A DNA stretch of 64,000 nucleotides from Dichetophora obliterata. Its lineage: Eukaryota > Arthropoda > Insecta > Diptera > Sciomyzidae. Under the pieces are notes generated by a model, which was given only the letters and a program-made list of their open reading frames with translations, ran no database searches and had not been told where the DNA came from. Positions 1-10,680 of this stretch are shown here, one piece after another; within the stretch, counting starts at the first letter, position 1, and each line of letters begins with the position of its first letter. The position numbers and the translations under genes are program-made. Location: NCBI GenBank assembly GCA_963920525.1, contig OY986435.1:227929293-227993292 (forward strand), in the 5' to 3' direction.

Positions 1-293
1 AACGAATTTTTTCCCACAGAAACAACAACAACAACATTTTCAAAATTAAAAGGAAAACATCACTACTAGTTGATTTTATTGCAATTTCGGCCCTGCTACA
101 GGCTCCATCAGAAATCTTTGTGATGCCGACGGGAATCAAACCCGGGCCATGATCGCTGTGTGCAAGCGCATTTTAGCGCACTACACCACAGAGGCGATGA
201 GATTTCGGTGTCATTTTCTCAGTTTTTCTCCCTTTCATATTTCCTCTTGTTTTTGTATTTTTGCTTTACTTTAGTTTATGCTTATGTTATTAT
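1..293 (-). repeat. Dispersed repeat with embedded tRNA-like module, copy A
   Basis: Read on the minus strand, the stretch from about 197 to 125 looks like a tRNA gene: it has an A-box-like TGTGGTGTAGTGCGC and a B-box-like GGGTTTGATTCCC. Sequence homology with a second copy at 7046-7318 runs well beyond the tRNA part on both sides, from the AACGAAT end near position 1, through a run of CAACAACAACAA, to about 293. This suggests a tRNA-derived SINE or a composite repeat. The copy may start before the window. Confidence 0.6.
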
Positions 294-529
294 ATGGAGT
301 CCAACTGTCTGTTGGAATTTGCCACTAACAAAGCATGGCTACTGAAGTTGTTTTTAGATTTGCTGAAAAATCTTCAGGCTGTTTCAGCGTTTTTTTTTGG
401 TCTGGCTCTACCATTTGATTACAATTGAAAGTTTTCTATATGATCATGTTATTTATTATGTTGATTTTCTATGATTTAAATACGAATTCTACGTGATTGA
501 TAGTTTAAACCATTCTTGATTTTAAATTT

Positions 530-860
530 TTTATTTAATTTTTTTTAATTGTATACTTTAAATTTTACACTTTTTAAAAATTTGACACTTTTTTAGAAAT
601 TTGACAATTATTTTATATTTTTTATGACTTTTTTTTGCAATATTTGCACTCTTCGAAATTAAACACTTTTCTAAAATTTCATACTTTTTTCGATATTTGA
701 CATTTTTTGACAATTTTCGAAATTCGAAACTTATTCAAAATTTTGAATTTTTTCGAAATTTGAAATTTTTCGAAAAATTTGATACTTACGAAATTTGACA
801 TTTTGACATTCGATACTTTTTCGATTCATAACACTTTTCAAAATAGTATCAAATGTTCAA
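530..860. repeat. Degenerate AT-rich short repeat
   Basis: Many imperfect repetitions of a unit like TTTCGAAATTTGACATTTT with variable spacing. No open frame or RNA gene is visible. The stretch 294-530 and 860-997 holds nothing else that I recognise. Confidence 0.5.
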
Positions 861-996
861 TAAAGACCTCTTGGTCTAAAGGAAAAACCTGCGCATAGAA
901 TGGAATTAAATATTTTGGGTTAAGATTTTTTCAAGGTTATTTTCTTAAGATTTTTTTTTGCAAGATTTTGAAATTTTGCGAAACGATCCCAATCCT

Positions 997-1080
997 TCAA
1001 TAAATTGCTTTTACTTTCCCTTTTAGATGAACCTTTTTCACGTGTTCGCGCAGATAACGACTCTGCTTCATTTTTGCTTA
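997..1080 (-). pseudogene. In-frame remainder of the eighth zinc finger after a TAA stop
   Basis: In the same frame after the TAA at 1080-1078 the sequence reads AKMKQSRYLREHVKKVH and then a basic tail to a TGA at 999-997. Counting the stop as one residue gives C-x2-C-x12-H-x4-H, the exact spacing of a C2H2 finger. So the finger is intact apart from one codon, where AAA (Lys) would be usual. Either the stop is recent, or the codon is read through. Confidence 0.65.
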
Positions 1081-2339
1081 GCAGATGTGACAAACAAAAC
1101 CTCCATTTGTCAGATCATGAATTTTCTTGTGTTTTCTTAAATTATCCAAAGCCGCCAAACGCTTATGACAAAAATCGCATTCCCAAGATTTTACGCTTGA
1201 GTCGTTATTTTGCACCATATGGCTCGTAAGATGATGTTTCAAACAAAAACTCTTATTACAATGTAAGCACTTGAATGCCTTTGCGATTTGGTGTATTTTT
1301 ATATGAGTATATAATGTAGAGTCTGTATTAAACCTTTTTCCACACTCAAGGCAAGCGTACTCTCGTTTATTTCTGTTATGAGTGCTGCGTATATGATTCA
1401 GAAGCACTCGTTTGGAAGTAAAAGTTCCACTACAAATTTCACAATAGAACTTTATGAGTTTTAAATGCTTCGAATTCATATGATATTTAATACCACTAAA
1501 GCTGCCAAATATTTTTTGACATTTATCACATTTGTAGCTGTCCTTTTTAGAAGAGGATTCATTGTCGGAAACACTGGTTGACTTGCAAGCATGTCCAGTC
1601 ATGTGTGCCATAAGCTGTTGGCGTGGCAAATACCTATTACAAACATCACAACAAAAAATCATCTCGGAATGCTCTTTAATAAAATGTTTGCTAAACTCTT
1701 CGGCAACTGGATGCATTGAATCGCAGAAATAGCAGGTTGTCTCCTCCTGAGCTTTGCTGAACTCTTTGCTGAGATATTAAAATGTTATAACTCAATAGAA
1801 ATAAACATGGCATTAATTATTTTAAGGAAAGCAATACTTACACTGATGAAGGCATATTTGCGGTTTCTTGAAAGACATTTGCAGCCGTTTCCTACAAACG
1901 CAAGTAGCAAATTAGACTGGGAAAGCTTTTTATTCATCAAATTTTGGCAGCTCTTCTACACTATTTGTTGTTGGTGGATAAACCAACTCACGTCCGCTGC
2001 TCTTATTAGCAACATCCTTATCACAAATGCTGCTGAAGTTTTGCAGCAATGTTTCTGCTTGTCTCTGCTTTTCTTTGCAGCGTTTATAAAATTTGTCCCA
2101 GTCACAAATCTTCTTGACACAATCTTCGCAACATTTTGCAGCCTCAGCATTGCAGGACTCAAGCTGCAAATAAACAATGTTTTCCCTGCGGCACACAAAA
2201 AACGATATTTATACCTGAATAGGCAGATATACGGAGATTTTCCTCCGCAGTTCGAAATCTTTTTCATCAATGTGAATTGGTGTTTTCGCCTTGGTGTCTG
2301 TACAAATCAAACAACTGTTTATTTTCCGAATATCCAATT
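1078..2339 (-). CDS. ZAD-type C2H2 zinc-finger protein, 5' end missing, ends early in last finger
   Basis: Probable DNA-binding transcription factor of the ZAD zinc-finger family. Exons on the minus strand: 2339-2215, 2163-1960, 1891-1842 and 1768-1078; introns of 51, 68 and 73 bp. Phases close exactly (355 codons seen plus stop). Exon 1 gives the first CLIC pair and exon 2 the CEDC pair of the ZAD fold, about 40 residues apart. A Lys/Glu/Gln-rich linker follows, then C2H2 fingers from CYFC on: seven recognisable, the sixth lacking its last His (HMVQNN), then an eighth that stops directly after CHIC. The exon 2/3 junction (S|E) uses a weaker donor GTAGAA, chosen because only it keeps phase. 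The initiator ATG is not resolved: an AG acceptor at 2341-2340 suggests an earlier exon between about 2345 and 2500. The early stop may be a null allele, an assembly error or readthrough. Confidence 0.72.
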
Positions 2340-2562
2340 CTAATATTTAGTATTTCGTTTGTAGGCCAATAATAACGCTTTTGTCAATAAATCCATGAAG
2401 TAGAATTTAGATGTTGGAAATGTTGTGTTGCTTCTAGCATTCTACGCATTCTAACCTACAGTGAAAACACGATAAAGAGAATAATCATAGGCAGGGCAGC
2501 CAGATAGTAAATGGCAGAACAAGATACAAGTTTCGAATCTGCAGAAAAGCATGGTATCATGG

Positions 2563-3615
2563 CATGATAGAAAGAACTACAGATAAAGTATTGCGCATGT
2601 CCGCCATCTTTGCTGTGACGTGCAAGGTGCTCCTTGGTTAAAACGTAGTCACAATTTATTCATAGGGTATAAAGATTTTAAAATGCCTACATTTTCTTAT
2701 GAAAATTTGTTTTACTGAAATGAAATAAATATTGTTATATAAAGCACATGTCCAAAATAAAGTAAATATATTTTTTAGTACTGTTTGTGAAGAAAAAAAT
2801 TTGCATATTTTGTAGGGGTGCTTTTTCCCCTTTTTACCGATTTACACAAAAAGCGGCTACGTTGCTGGATGTGCTTGACAGAATTTTGACTGTTCGTTTT
2901 TATTTTGCTATCTTCGTCACTTTTCTACATTTTCTTTTGAATGTATTCATCAAGTGTCACATTTGACGAGCACCAATGACGAGGTGCGCAGTAAATTTTG
3001 TTTGTTGCGCCGGGAATACTTTACCTGTAGCTCTTTGTATCATGGTATCATGGTGTAAGAAATAGAGGTGTAAGTGAGTTTGACACTTCTCTCTCAAAAT
3101 GGTTTTGTTCAGCAAAAAAGGTTTTCTAGCATGATACAAAAAGCTACAGGTAAAGTATTCCCGGCGCAACAAACAAAATTTACTGCGCACCTCGTCATTG
3201 GTGCTCGTCAAATGTGACACTTGATGAATACATTCAAAAGAAAATGTAGAAAAGTGACGAAGATAGCAAAATAAAAACGAACAAACAGTCAAAATTCTGT
3301 CAAGCACATCCAGCAACGTAGCCGCTTTTTGTGTAAATCGGTAAAAAGGGGAAAAAGCACCCCTACAAAATATGCAAATTTTTTTCTTCACAAACAGTAC
3401 TAAAAAATATATTTACTTTATTTTGGACATGTGCTTTATATAACAATATTTATTTCATTTCAGTAAAACAAATTTTCATAAGAAAATGTAGGCATTTTAA
3501 AATCTTTATACCCTATGAATAAATTGTGACTACGTTTCAACCAAGGAGCACCTTGCACGTCACAGCAAAGATGGCGGACATGCGCAATACTTTATCTGTA
3601 GTACTTTGTATCATG
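2563..3615. repeat. Palindromic head-to-head pair of one MITE
   Basis: Left arm 2563-3044 and right arm 3130-3615 are near-perfect inverted copies (about 485 bp each) around an 85-bp spacer. Each arm has at both its ends the same short inverted terminus, CATGATAC followed by AAAG, CTACAG and TAAAGTATT. So each arm by itself is a complete MITE with TIRs, and the palindrome is an inverted dimer. The open frame inside it is not a gene. Left of it (2345-2560) only the presumed 5' end of the zinc-finger gene is expected. Confidence 0.8.
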
Positions 3616-3929
3616 GTTTTCTAGTAATAATTTATACAAACTTTAAGCTATATGCAAAGGCCAATACGTCAAAGAATATGTGTGCAAAATTTAAAGTTGA
3701 TATCTTAATTTATTTTTAAGTTATAGTCCACAGCGCGGGAAAAAACATGTTTTGAGAAAAATGTGATTAAAGTTTTCGTTCTTGTAATCCGTACTCTCAA
3801 TACTAATCAGTTCACTGACTTTCCAGGGACTTTATAGAATTTCTTTTGAGCTTAAAGCATTGAAAATATATTTTTAACGTTGTTAATGAATTGTCAAAGA
3901 AAAAAAACTAATGCAAAAATTGAAAGTTC

Positions 3930-4420
3930 TAGAGCAGGTTCCCCACTTAATAAACTTGACAATATGGGAGGTGCCATTATCCCTTCTCCAACTCCCATAA
4001 AATGTCATCACTGAAACGGCACGTGTAAATTGTGGTCGAATACTGAATTTCGAGGCGGTGCGACCCACAACTCAAAAGCTATTCCATATCACAAATTTTT
4101 TTATATATTTCTGGGCGTTAAAAGAGGGTGTGGCAATTTTTTTCTTAAGCAATCTCGTTCTCGAAGCAAATCTACTGCCAAATTTTGAGCTCAATCGGAC
4201 CATTAGTTTCGAAGTGTTTTAATTTTTTCTTAAAAATAGGGGTAGCTACAATTTGACCACGCCCATTTTTAGAATAGTTTCCGACAGTTATCATAAGAAG
4301 TTATTTACCAAATTTTAATTTCATACGACCAAAACTGTTGAAAATATAGCATTTTTGTTGATTTGTGGGCGGTAATAGGGGGTGTGGCAAAATTTTATTT
4401 TTATTGAACCTTCGCGTAGC
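3930..4420. repeat. Unclassified degraded repeat with GGGCGTGGC-like motifs
   Basis: Contains stretches such as GGGTGTGGCAA and ACCACGCCC beside AAATTTTGAGCTCAATCGGACC. Similar wording recurs at 8250-8540 and near 18,800-18,840, so this is a dispersed repeat. I cannot place it in a class with confidence; Helitron-like and LINE remnants are both possible. 3616-3930 holds no recognisable feature. Confidence 0.35.
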
Positions 4421-4620
4421 AATTATGAACAAACCCGTAGAAAGAAATATCCAATTCACGATTTATTTATATATATATATAGATATTTATAATTTTAAAT
4501 GTTATTATCGAGCTTTTCTTTCGTTTCTTTCGCACTTTTGTTACGCAAAAAGTAATGCTTAATCAAGGCATGAAATTCTTCTTTATCCATTTTTATAATA
4601 ATACTAAAAGTTGTTGAATT

Positions 4621-4695
4621 CATGGTAGAAGAATACAGAAATGTCAAAACGAAGCAAAACTTCTTATTTATTTTCTTTTGTTTCCATTGAGCCTG
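4621..4695 (-). mobile_element. Fragment of the CATGGTAGAAG hAT-like MITE
   Basis: Starts CATGGTAGAAGAATACAG and continues with GTCAAAACGAAGCAAAACTT and TTATTTATTTTCTTTTGTTT, matching the 183-bp elements at 41,083-41,265 and 48,459-48,641 but with an internal deletion and a divergent right half. Confidence 0.6.
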
Positions 4696-4982
4696 TCATG
4701 TAGCGTCACTATTCATTGACAGATCGATCTGACATTATGCTGCCGTCATTTGGAGACCGGCAGCACCTTGAACGCCTGTAGTATAAAAGAAAGCCACGAA
4801 CCAGGCATTTCAATATCTACTTTATTGCATGATTTGAAATATATAGATTCAAGCTGCTTTTAATTTATAGAAAGATCTCTATGATTTTAATACTTATAAA
4901 GACATCAAATATTATAATTTTTTGAAAAAAATTTATAAAACATATTGAACAATTTAACAACGTATATTTAGATACAAATTGT

Positions 4983-5574
4983 TTGGAAACTAACATGTCT
5001 AGAATGGAATCAGTTTTAACTACTTGTGAAGCAAATACCAGCTTGCCGCAGTACGTTGACATTGAAGATTTACGCAAATTCAATGAACCATATCGAGCGG
5101 CAATCGAACAAGATCTTAAAGCAATGGAGGTCAAACAAACATATTCAGATATTCAAACTGATTACAACGTGCTGCCGACATTTAATCGACGATATGATTA
5201 TCTGAATTCAATATTATCGTTAAAGGAAAATAATTATTTATCGTGCAAGTGGTATCATTTTTTGGAAAAGGTACCTGAGAGTTATATTACCGTGAAACTC
5301 TATTCAGATTTATTCAAAAAGTAGATATTCAAATCAAAGCACTTATTATGTGTGTACAAAGTAAATCATAACTTGTTTTTTGTATACCCACAGTACACCG
5401 AAATCAAGAAGATTAAACCTGAATGGGCAATTTTATGGCGTTGATAATAAGCTGGCACCATTACCAATTGGGCCGGATCCTAGAAAGTACAAACATGAAC
5501 ATTTAAATTATGGTCGTAAGGAGTGTCCCGCAGCAAGACAACGAACTAGAAAGAATGCCAATTCAAATATATAG
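4983..5574 (+). CDS. Unrecognised two-exon protein of 172 aa
   Basis: Exon 1 4983-5320, intron 5321-5393 (73 bp, GTAGAT...CCCACAG), exon 2 5394-5574 ending in TAG. Phase is kept across the junction (AA|T, Asn). The first ATG gives METNMSRMES; a second ATG four codons on (4995) is the alternative start. No signal peptide or membrane segment is visible. The first half is acidic and Tyr/Leu-rich, and the end is basic: a Pro-rich GPDPRKYKHEHLNYGRK motif, then an Arg/Lys tail. An AATAAA polyadenylation signal lies just after the stop (about 5584). I do not recognise the family. The clean intron and normal amino-acid composition argue for a real, short gene, perhaps tissue-restricted; coding bias and expression were not testable. 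It sits alone in a repeat-rich stretch between the zinc-finger gene and UBASH3. Confidence 0.6.
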
Positions 5575-5784
5575 TTTTTTTCAATAAATTTTATGTGGAA
5601 AGCAAAAAAATAGTTCAAGTTTAATTTGGTATTATTATCGTTGCCAGCTTAGGGCGAATTCTTCAGAATGCGGGAGTTCAGAGTACTTGTTAGAGAATTT
5701 ACACTGAGGATTTTTATAATTGCAAAAATATAATATGCATATTACAGTAAAAACTACTATTTAAAATTTGAAAAATTAATGGAA

Positions 5785-6260
5785 AAATGGGCATTTCCAA
5801 ATTGGCGTTACATACGATTTGTACGAAGAAATATTAAACAAAAAAGTTAAAAAGTCTAATTTTTTAAAAGGTTTTTATATTTGCGTAGTAATTAAGTAAC
5901 ACTATATTAAGTAAAAACAATGACAACAATCGACCCTAAGGATTTAAAGATAAAAGCAAAAATATGTGCTGGCGTCACGTTACAAGTAACAAGTGGTTTT
6001 TGACTTGGATTACAAAATTTGCAAAACTCTGAATTGGGCAAGACTTTTTGAATATAACTTTTTTGAAAAGGGTTTGAAATAAGGATATTGAGAAATTGGT
6101 TGAGGCAAGGAAAGAAATATATATTAAGTTTGGTTTTTAATTACTAAATTACATAATTACTTAACTGCCTCATTACTTAATTACCCAATTGAACTACAAT
6201 GGAAATTTAAGTAATGTAACGCCAGTAACGTCACGCCAGATCAAAAAGCTTAATAAAATA
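5785..6260. repeat. Repeat related to the 31.1-31.9 kb element
   Basis: Starts with ATGGGCATTTCCAAATTGGC and ends with repeated CGTTAC/GTAACG motifs. The part 6140-6215 (TTAATTACTAAATTACATAA, ATTACTTAACTGCCT) is clearly homologous to 31,455-31,520. Probably a non-autonomous DNA element. From 6260 to 7045 I see only a short dispersed word (6386-6440, again at 44,455-44,510) and otherwise nothing. Confidence 0.45.
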
Positions 6261-7045
6261 AAAACCATATATAGCGGGGTTCACATGATCCTACATGTTG
6301 TCGCGCCTGTTGTGATGGAATTGAATTTGAAATATTTCAATATATTTTTCGATAAGGTCAAATCAATTTTTTATGGCTTTTTTTACGGTGTTGGACTTAC
6401 TGAGGGTTGTAATCCCTAAGCAGCGGCCGAAGGCAGCCTATTAAAAAGAGAAAACTAAGTACATTAAGTTTAAGTTTTAAGGCTGTGTGCAAATTGATCT
6501 AAATGCGACCTTAACTAAATTGTGTTAATAATTTCAAATTTTAAATTGATTATGGGATTGATTACCGCTTATTAAGCGGTCATAGTCTCAAAAAAAAGAG
6601 GACATATTCCCATTATGTCCCTTGGGGCTATGTCCCGGCACCAAATGAAAGCCATTGACCAAAACAGATCAATGCAAAATTTAAATTTTTTTTTTCACTG
6701 GCTGGAAAATCCTTATAATTCTTATAAATATTACAGCTACAATGTTGTGTTAAGATCACTTGTTTATTGTAATGGTGATATAAGAAGATGTGGAGCTAGA
6801 AAGCAGAACAACTAAAATACATATGTGGTGTCTTACCAGCACATAAATAACACACATAAGTAACACACACATTAGAAAATAAACTTTACTTTAATTTACA
6901 AAATAGTTCAAAAAATATATTTTCAACATTATCAATTTCTTGCAATCAAAACAAAAATTATTCAAAAATTTTCATTCGAAATTAGTTCATTATAAAAATA
7001 GTTGCTTCTTGAACTTTAGGTCAAAGTAAGAACAATTAATTGTTC

Positions 7046-7318
7046 TAACGAATCTTTCCAAAGAAAAAACAACAACAACAACGTTTTTTCAATATGAAAA
7101 TGAAAAAAATCACTAGCTAATTTTATTGCAATTTCGGCCCTGCTAAAGGCTTCATCAGAACTCTTTGTGATACCCGTACAAGTGCGCACTAGCGCACTGC
7201 ACCACAGAGGCGACGAGATTTTAAGTGTCAATTTCTCAATTTTTCTCCCATTTCATATTTTCACATTTGTTGTTGTATTTTTGCTTTACTTTAGTCTTTA
7301 TGTTTTTGTTATTATTAT
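7046..7318 (-). repeat. Dispersed repeat with embedded tRNA-like module, copy B
   Basis: Second copy of the repeat at 1-293, in the same orientation. The A-box-like part (TGTGGTGCAGTGCGC on the minus strand) is kept, but a deletion removed the B box. Confidence 0.6.
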
Positions 7319-7712
7319 TATCTAAAGCTCAATAAACGATTTTAAAGTATCAAACAACTAGAATTTTTATTTAATAGTTGTTTCTTTTATATGTTTAAAA
7401 ATTAAAATTTAAATAAAAAATAAAAAGGACCACCCCCTTTTGATTGATTGAAATAACAACATTCCGTACAAGGGAAAATCATTTCATGGTAAAAAAACAC
7501 CTTAAAAAATTAAATAAATCATATATGTTATCAACCAAATGAAAGATGAATTTGTAAGCTTTCATTTTTTACTTTCCGTAATTCATAAAAATAACGGTTG
7601 TTTTTGAGAAAATAGAGAAAACAGTTTAATATAAACAAAAATTTTACATTTACATTCAAAAAGCTATAAAATGTGGAATACTCAACATTTTTATGAAAGC
7701 TTATTCAGCCAT

Positions 7713-9305
7713 GTCAGTGAGCCCCGTCGTAGTATGAAATCGTAGAAGCTACGAAAAAGGCATCACTTCGTTCATTCGTAGCGTTATTCGTAGACTTTCG
7801 AAGTAGTTTGTTACGACGCACAATGGAAAAAACCTAGCAAAAACCCTCGCATCGCCTGTTTTTAACGCTAGCATCTATAATATTAATGCTAGATACTTGA
7901 ATTTTGGGTATTATGGACATAATTCTTCATAGAAGAGACTGATGTAAGATTTCTTTGTTTTTCTTTAACAGAGCCTGATACCCTACAGCCGGAAGTTATG
8001 ACTTTTAGAAAACTGCACTGCGTAAAATCGAAGAAAAATATCGAAATTCTGATAATGCATTTACGAAGCTAGTCAAAAATGAAAATATCCGTGTTTAAGT
8101 ATTTTAAAAGTTTTGGCGTAAAATCTTCATTAAAAATGCTTTAATGCAGTTAAAAGTTGGTATATGAGGAAAATCTAATATATAAAACCAAATGTTTGTC
8201 TGTCTGTTCCGTATAGGCTCGCGCACCGTTAACCCGATTGAGAAATTTGGACACCGAGTACGTTTCATAGATAGAAAAATGATAGGGGGTGTGAAAAGTG
8301 GGCGTGGCACTACATAATAATTTCTAAGCGCTTGGACCGATTTCAATGAAATTTGCTATTAAAGTACAACTGCACCCAAGATAAAACATCGGCTATAAAA
8401 AATGGCAAAGACTTCCGTAAAAGGGCACTTTAAGTCGTGCATTTTTAAGACTCAATAACTCCTAAGCAACTTGACCAATTTTGCTAAAATTTGGTATGTG
8501 AAATAACCTGACCCTGCAACAATTGAGGGAAGAAAAAAAAAACCTGAACATGAACCGATGACTATATATATATATAATTTTTATATATATATAGAGATAG
8601 AGTTAGAGAGATACAGATAGTTGCAATTGAAAATGTGCAACTTGCTATTCCACATGAATTTGATTTAACTGTTTCTTTCACATAACTTTTGACCAGTAAT
8701 AAAAACTAAAACATAGTATATGTAATAGGAGCTCGTTCAATACATGACCCTAATATATTCAGCCACTTTATTATGATCATTTTGAGCCCAACACACATTA
8801 AGTAAGAAAATACCCAAAAAAATTGTTTACTATAAAAAGCGAAAAAGCGTTAACTTAAATCTATTATAACTCAATTTCTTGCAAATTCTTGCAAAAGATT
8901 TTGATAGGGCTTTGTTAACAACAGATTCAACTTTATTATGTGTGCCAAAAATAGTTGCAATCCGTTGCAAAATAAGCGAAAGATATTTACGCACATTAAA
9001 ATATTTGAAAAAATCCTTCTTTCGAGGCCTATAAATCGGCAAGCTTTTGGACTATAGTTTGCTAAGGTATGTTTTTAGAACCAGTAATATGTGTAGATTA
9101 TAGAACGTGAAGAAAAAAATCATTCCCCACAACTTTTTGATTTGCTCCAATGCGAGGGTTTTTGCTATGTTTTTCCCATTGTGCGACGAGTTTTGGCTGT
9201 TGGAGAAAATTTTGAAATAAAATTCAGAAGGAATAGCTACTTTTACAGTGTGATGTAGCGCCTTTTTCGTAGTTTCTACGATATCGTGCTTCGACGGGAC
9301 TGACT
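7713..9305. mobile_element. DNA element with ~140-bp terminal inverted repeats
   Basis: The left end (CCCCGTCGTAG, TCGTAGAAGCTACGAAAAAGG, GACGCACAATGG, GCAAAAACCCTCGCAT) returns inverted at 9145-9305. The interior has no intact transposase frame. It contains an unrelated repeat at about 8170-8545 (TATATAAAACCAAATGTTTG with GGGCGTGGC motifs) and a short TA/GAGA run at 8566-8612. Class not determined. Confidence 0.55.
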
Positions 9306-9659
9306 CAATGATAGGACTGATTATGTATTCTTTAAAATAATAATGCACCCATTTCAATCGGTATTAAGGTAATAAGGAAAATTTAGCAAGTTTTCTTAGA
9401 CGATCACCAAACAAAAATATTATATTAAAATATCGATAGCTCGAAAACAAATCGATAAATCGATTTTTTTTCTTCGGCCATTTCTATTTTTATTGAAAGT
9501 AGTTAACGAGTCTATAGTTAAAACGTGGAGCCCAAGAAATCGTTATCTCTCCAACAACTGATAATATTTTGCAAAATAATTAATTAAAATAATTAAAGCA
9601 AACAATTATATTATATTTTAAAAGGAGTTGTAATCATTATATAATCCTTGAGGTAGAAA

Positions 9660-9890
9660 TTTATAATTAGTAATGGATTACGATTACAAATAATCAAAAA
9701 ATAATTAAGATTACTTGAGATAACGAAAATAGTCAAAAAGAATCAAAAGCAATCAAGAAAATCAGAACTAATCAAAATCAAATCTAAAAGTAGTCGGATT
9801 ATTTTTCATGATTAATTTTGATTCTTTTCGTAATCTGAAATAATCGTAATTATTTTTTGATGATTTGTAATCGCAATTAGTAGATTACGA
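9660..9890. repeat. Palindromic GATTAC-rich repeat
   Basis: GATTACGATTACAAATAATC and AAAAAATAATTAAGATTAC near 9673-9712 return inverted at 9829-9880. GATTAC/GTAATC words continue to about 10,025. Two similar arrays lie at 12,898-13,170 and 29,570-29,745. 10,030-10,680 is the upstream flank of UBASH3, with no clear promoter element that I can support. Confidence 0.5.
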
Positions 9891-10680
9891 TTACAAACAG
9901 AAAATAATTGTACTTATCAATTACAATATTTCATCTTGCAAAACAAAATAATCGAATTAGTAGTGATTACGATAAGTAATCGTTATTTAACGGCTATGAA
10001 TTAAACTAATCAGCAAAAAGTAATCGTTTAAATTGAAGTCCAACTTAAGTATAGTTGGTAAAACCGGGCCTAACTATTTGGGCCAAATACTGAACAATGT
10101 CTTTATAAGTTATGGCATAAAGATTAGCCACTGCATGCTGCTGCGTATGAGCCTTTATATCTTTTTGTTAGTTTCTCTGAGAGAAGGTAATATTGTTGTT
10201 GTTGTACAAAAATAAGTCTACACAACGTATATACGTATACTTGTTTATATACAATGCAAGACTAAGTAAACATGTTTAAATACAAGTTGCAGCGCCTTTA
10301 TGAAGCTAAACATCACACCCTCTCGCATACCAACTCAATTTGTTAATCACAACAAACGTGAAAAACTTTGACATTCTGCCTTCGTCGTGTGTTTTGTTTT
10401 GAATGAGTTTCTTTTATACACCCACTTCATTGCACAATACTTGATTACACGAAACAACAAAACAATAAACCAATGTATGAAGAGTAAGCCGATAAAAACA
10501 CGCACGCTCAAAAACTACAAAAGGATTTACGGATGTGTGAGTAAAAGGATAACAGACAAAAAAATCGTGGACGCAAAATTTTCACCAGCAAATTAATTTG
10601 AATGCAGACATTAGATAATAAATAAGAAAAAACGAAAACAATATAAAAGCATTTTACAAAGCATACATACATATATAAAT

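Noticed and set aside
2186..2214. 29-bp intron in the ZAD gene
   Set aside because: GTATAA..GCCGCAG would work as letters but is too short for flies; the acceptor TTATTTGCAG at 2164 gives a normal 51-bp intron in the same phase.
1807..2343. 178-codon frame on the plus strand
   Set aside because: It overlaps the ZAD zinc-finger gene antisense; the minus-strand exons with closing phases explain this region.
2957..3391. 144-codon frame on the minus strand
   Set aside because: It lies wholly inside the palindromic MITE dimer and has no family signature.
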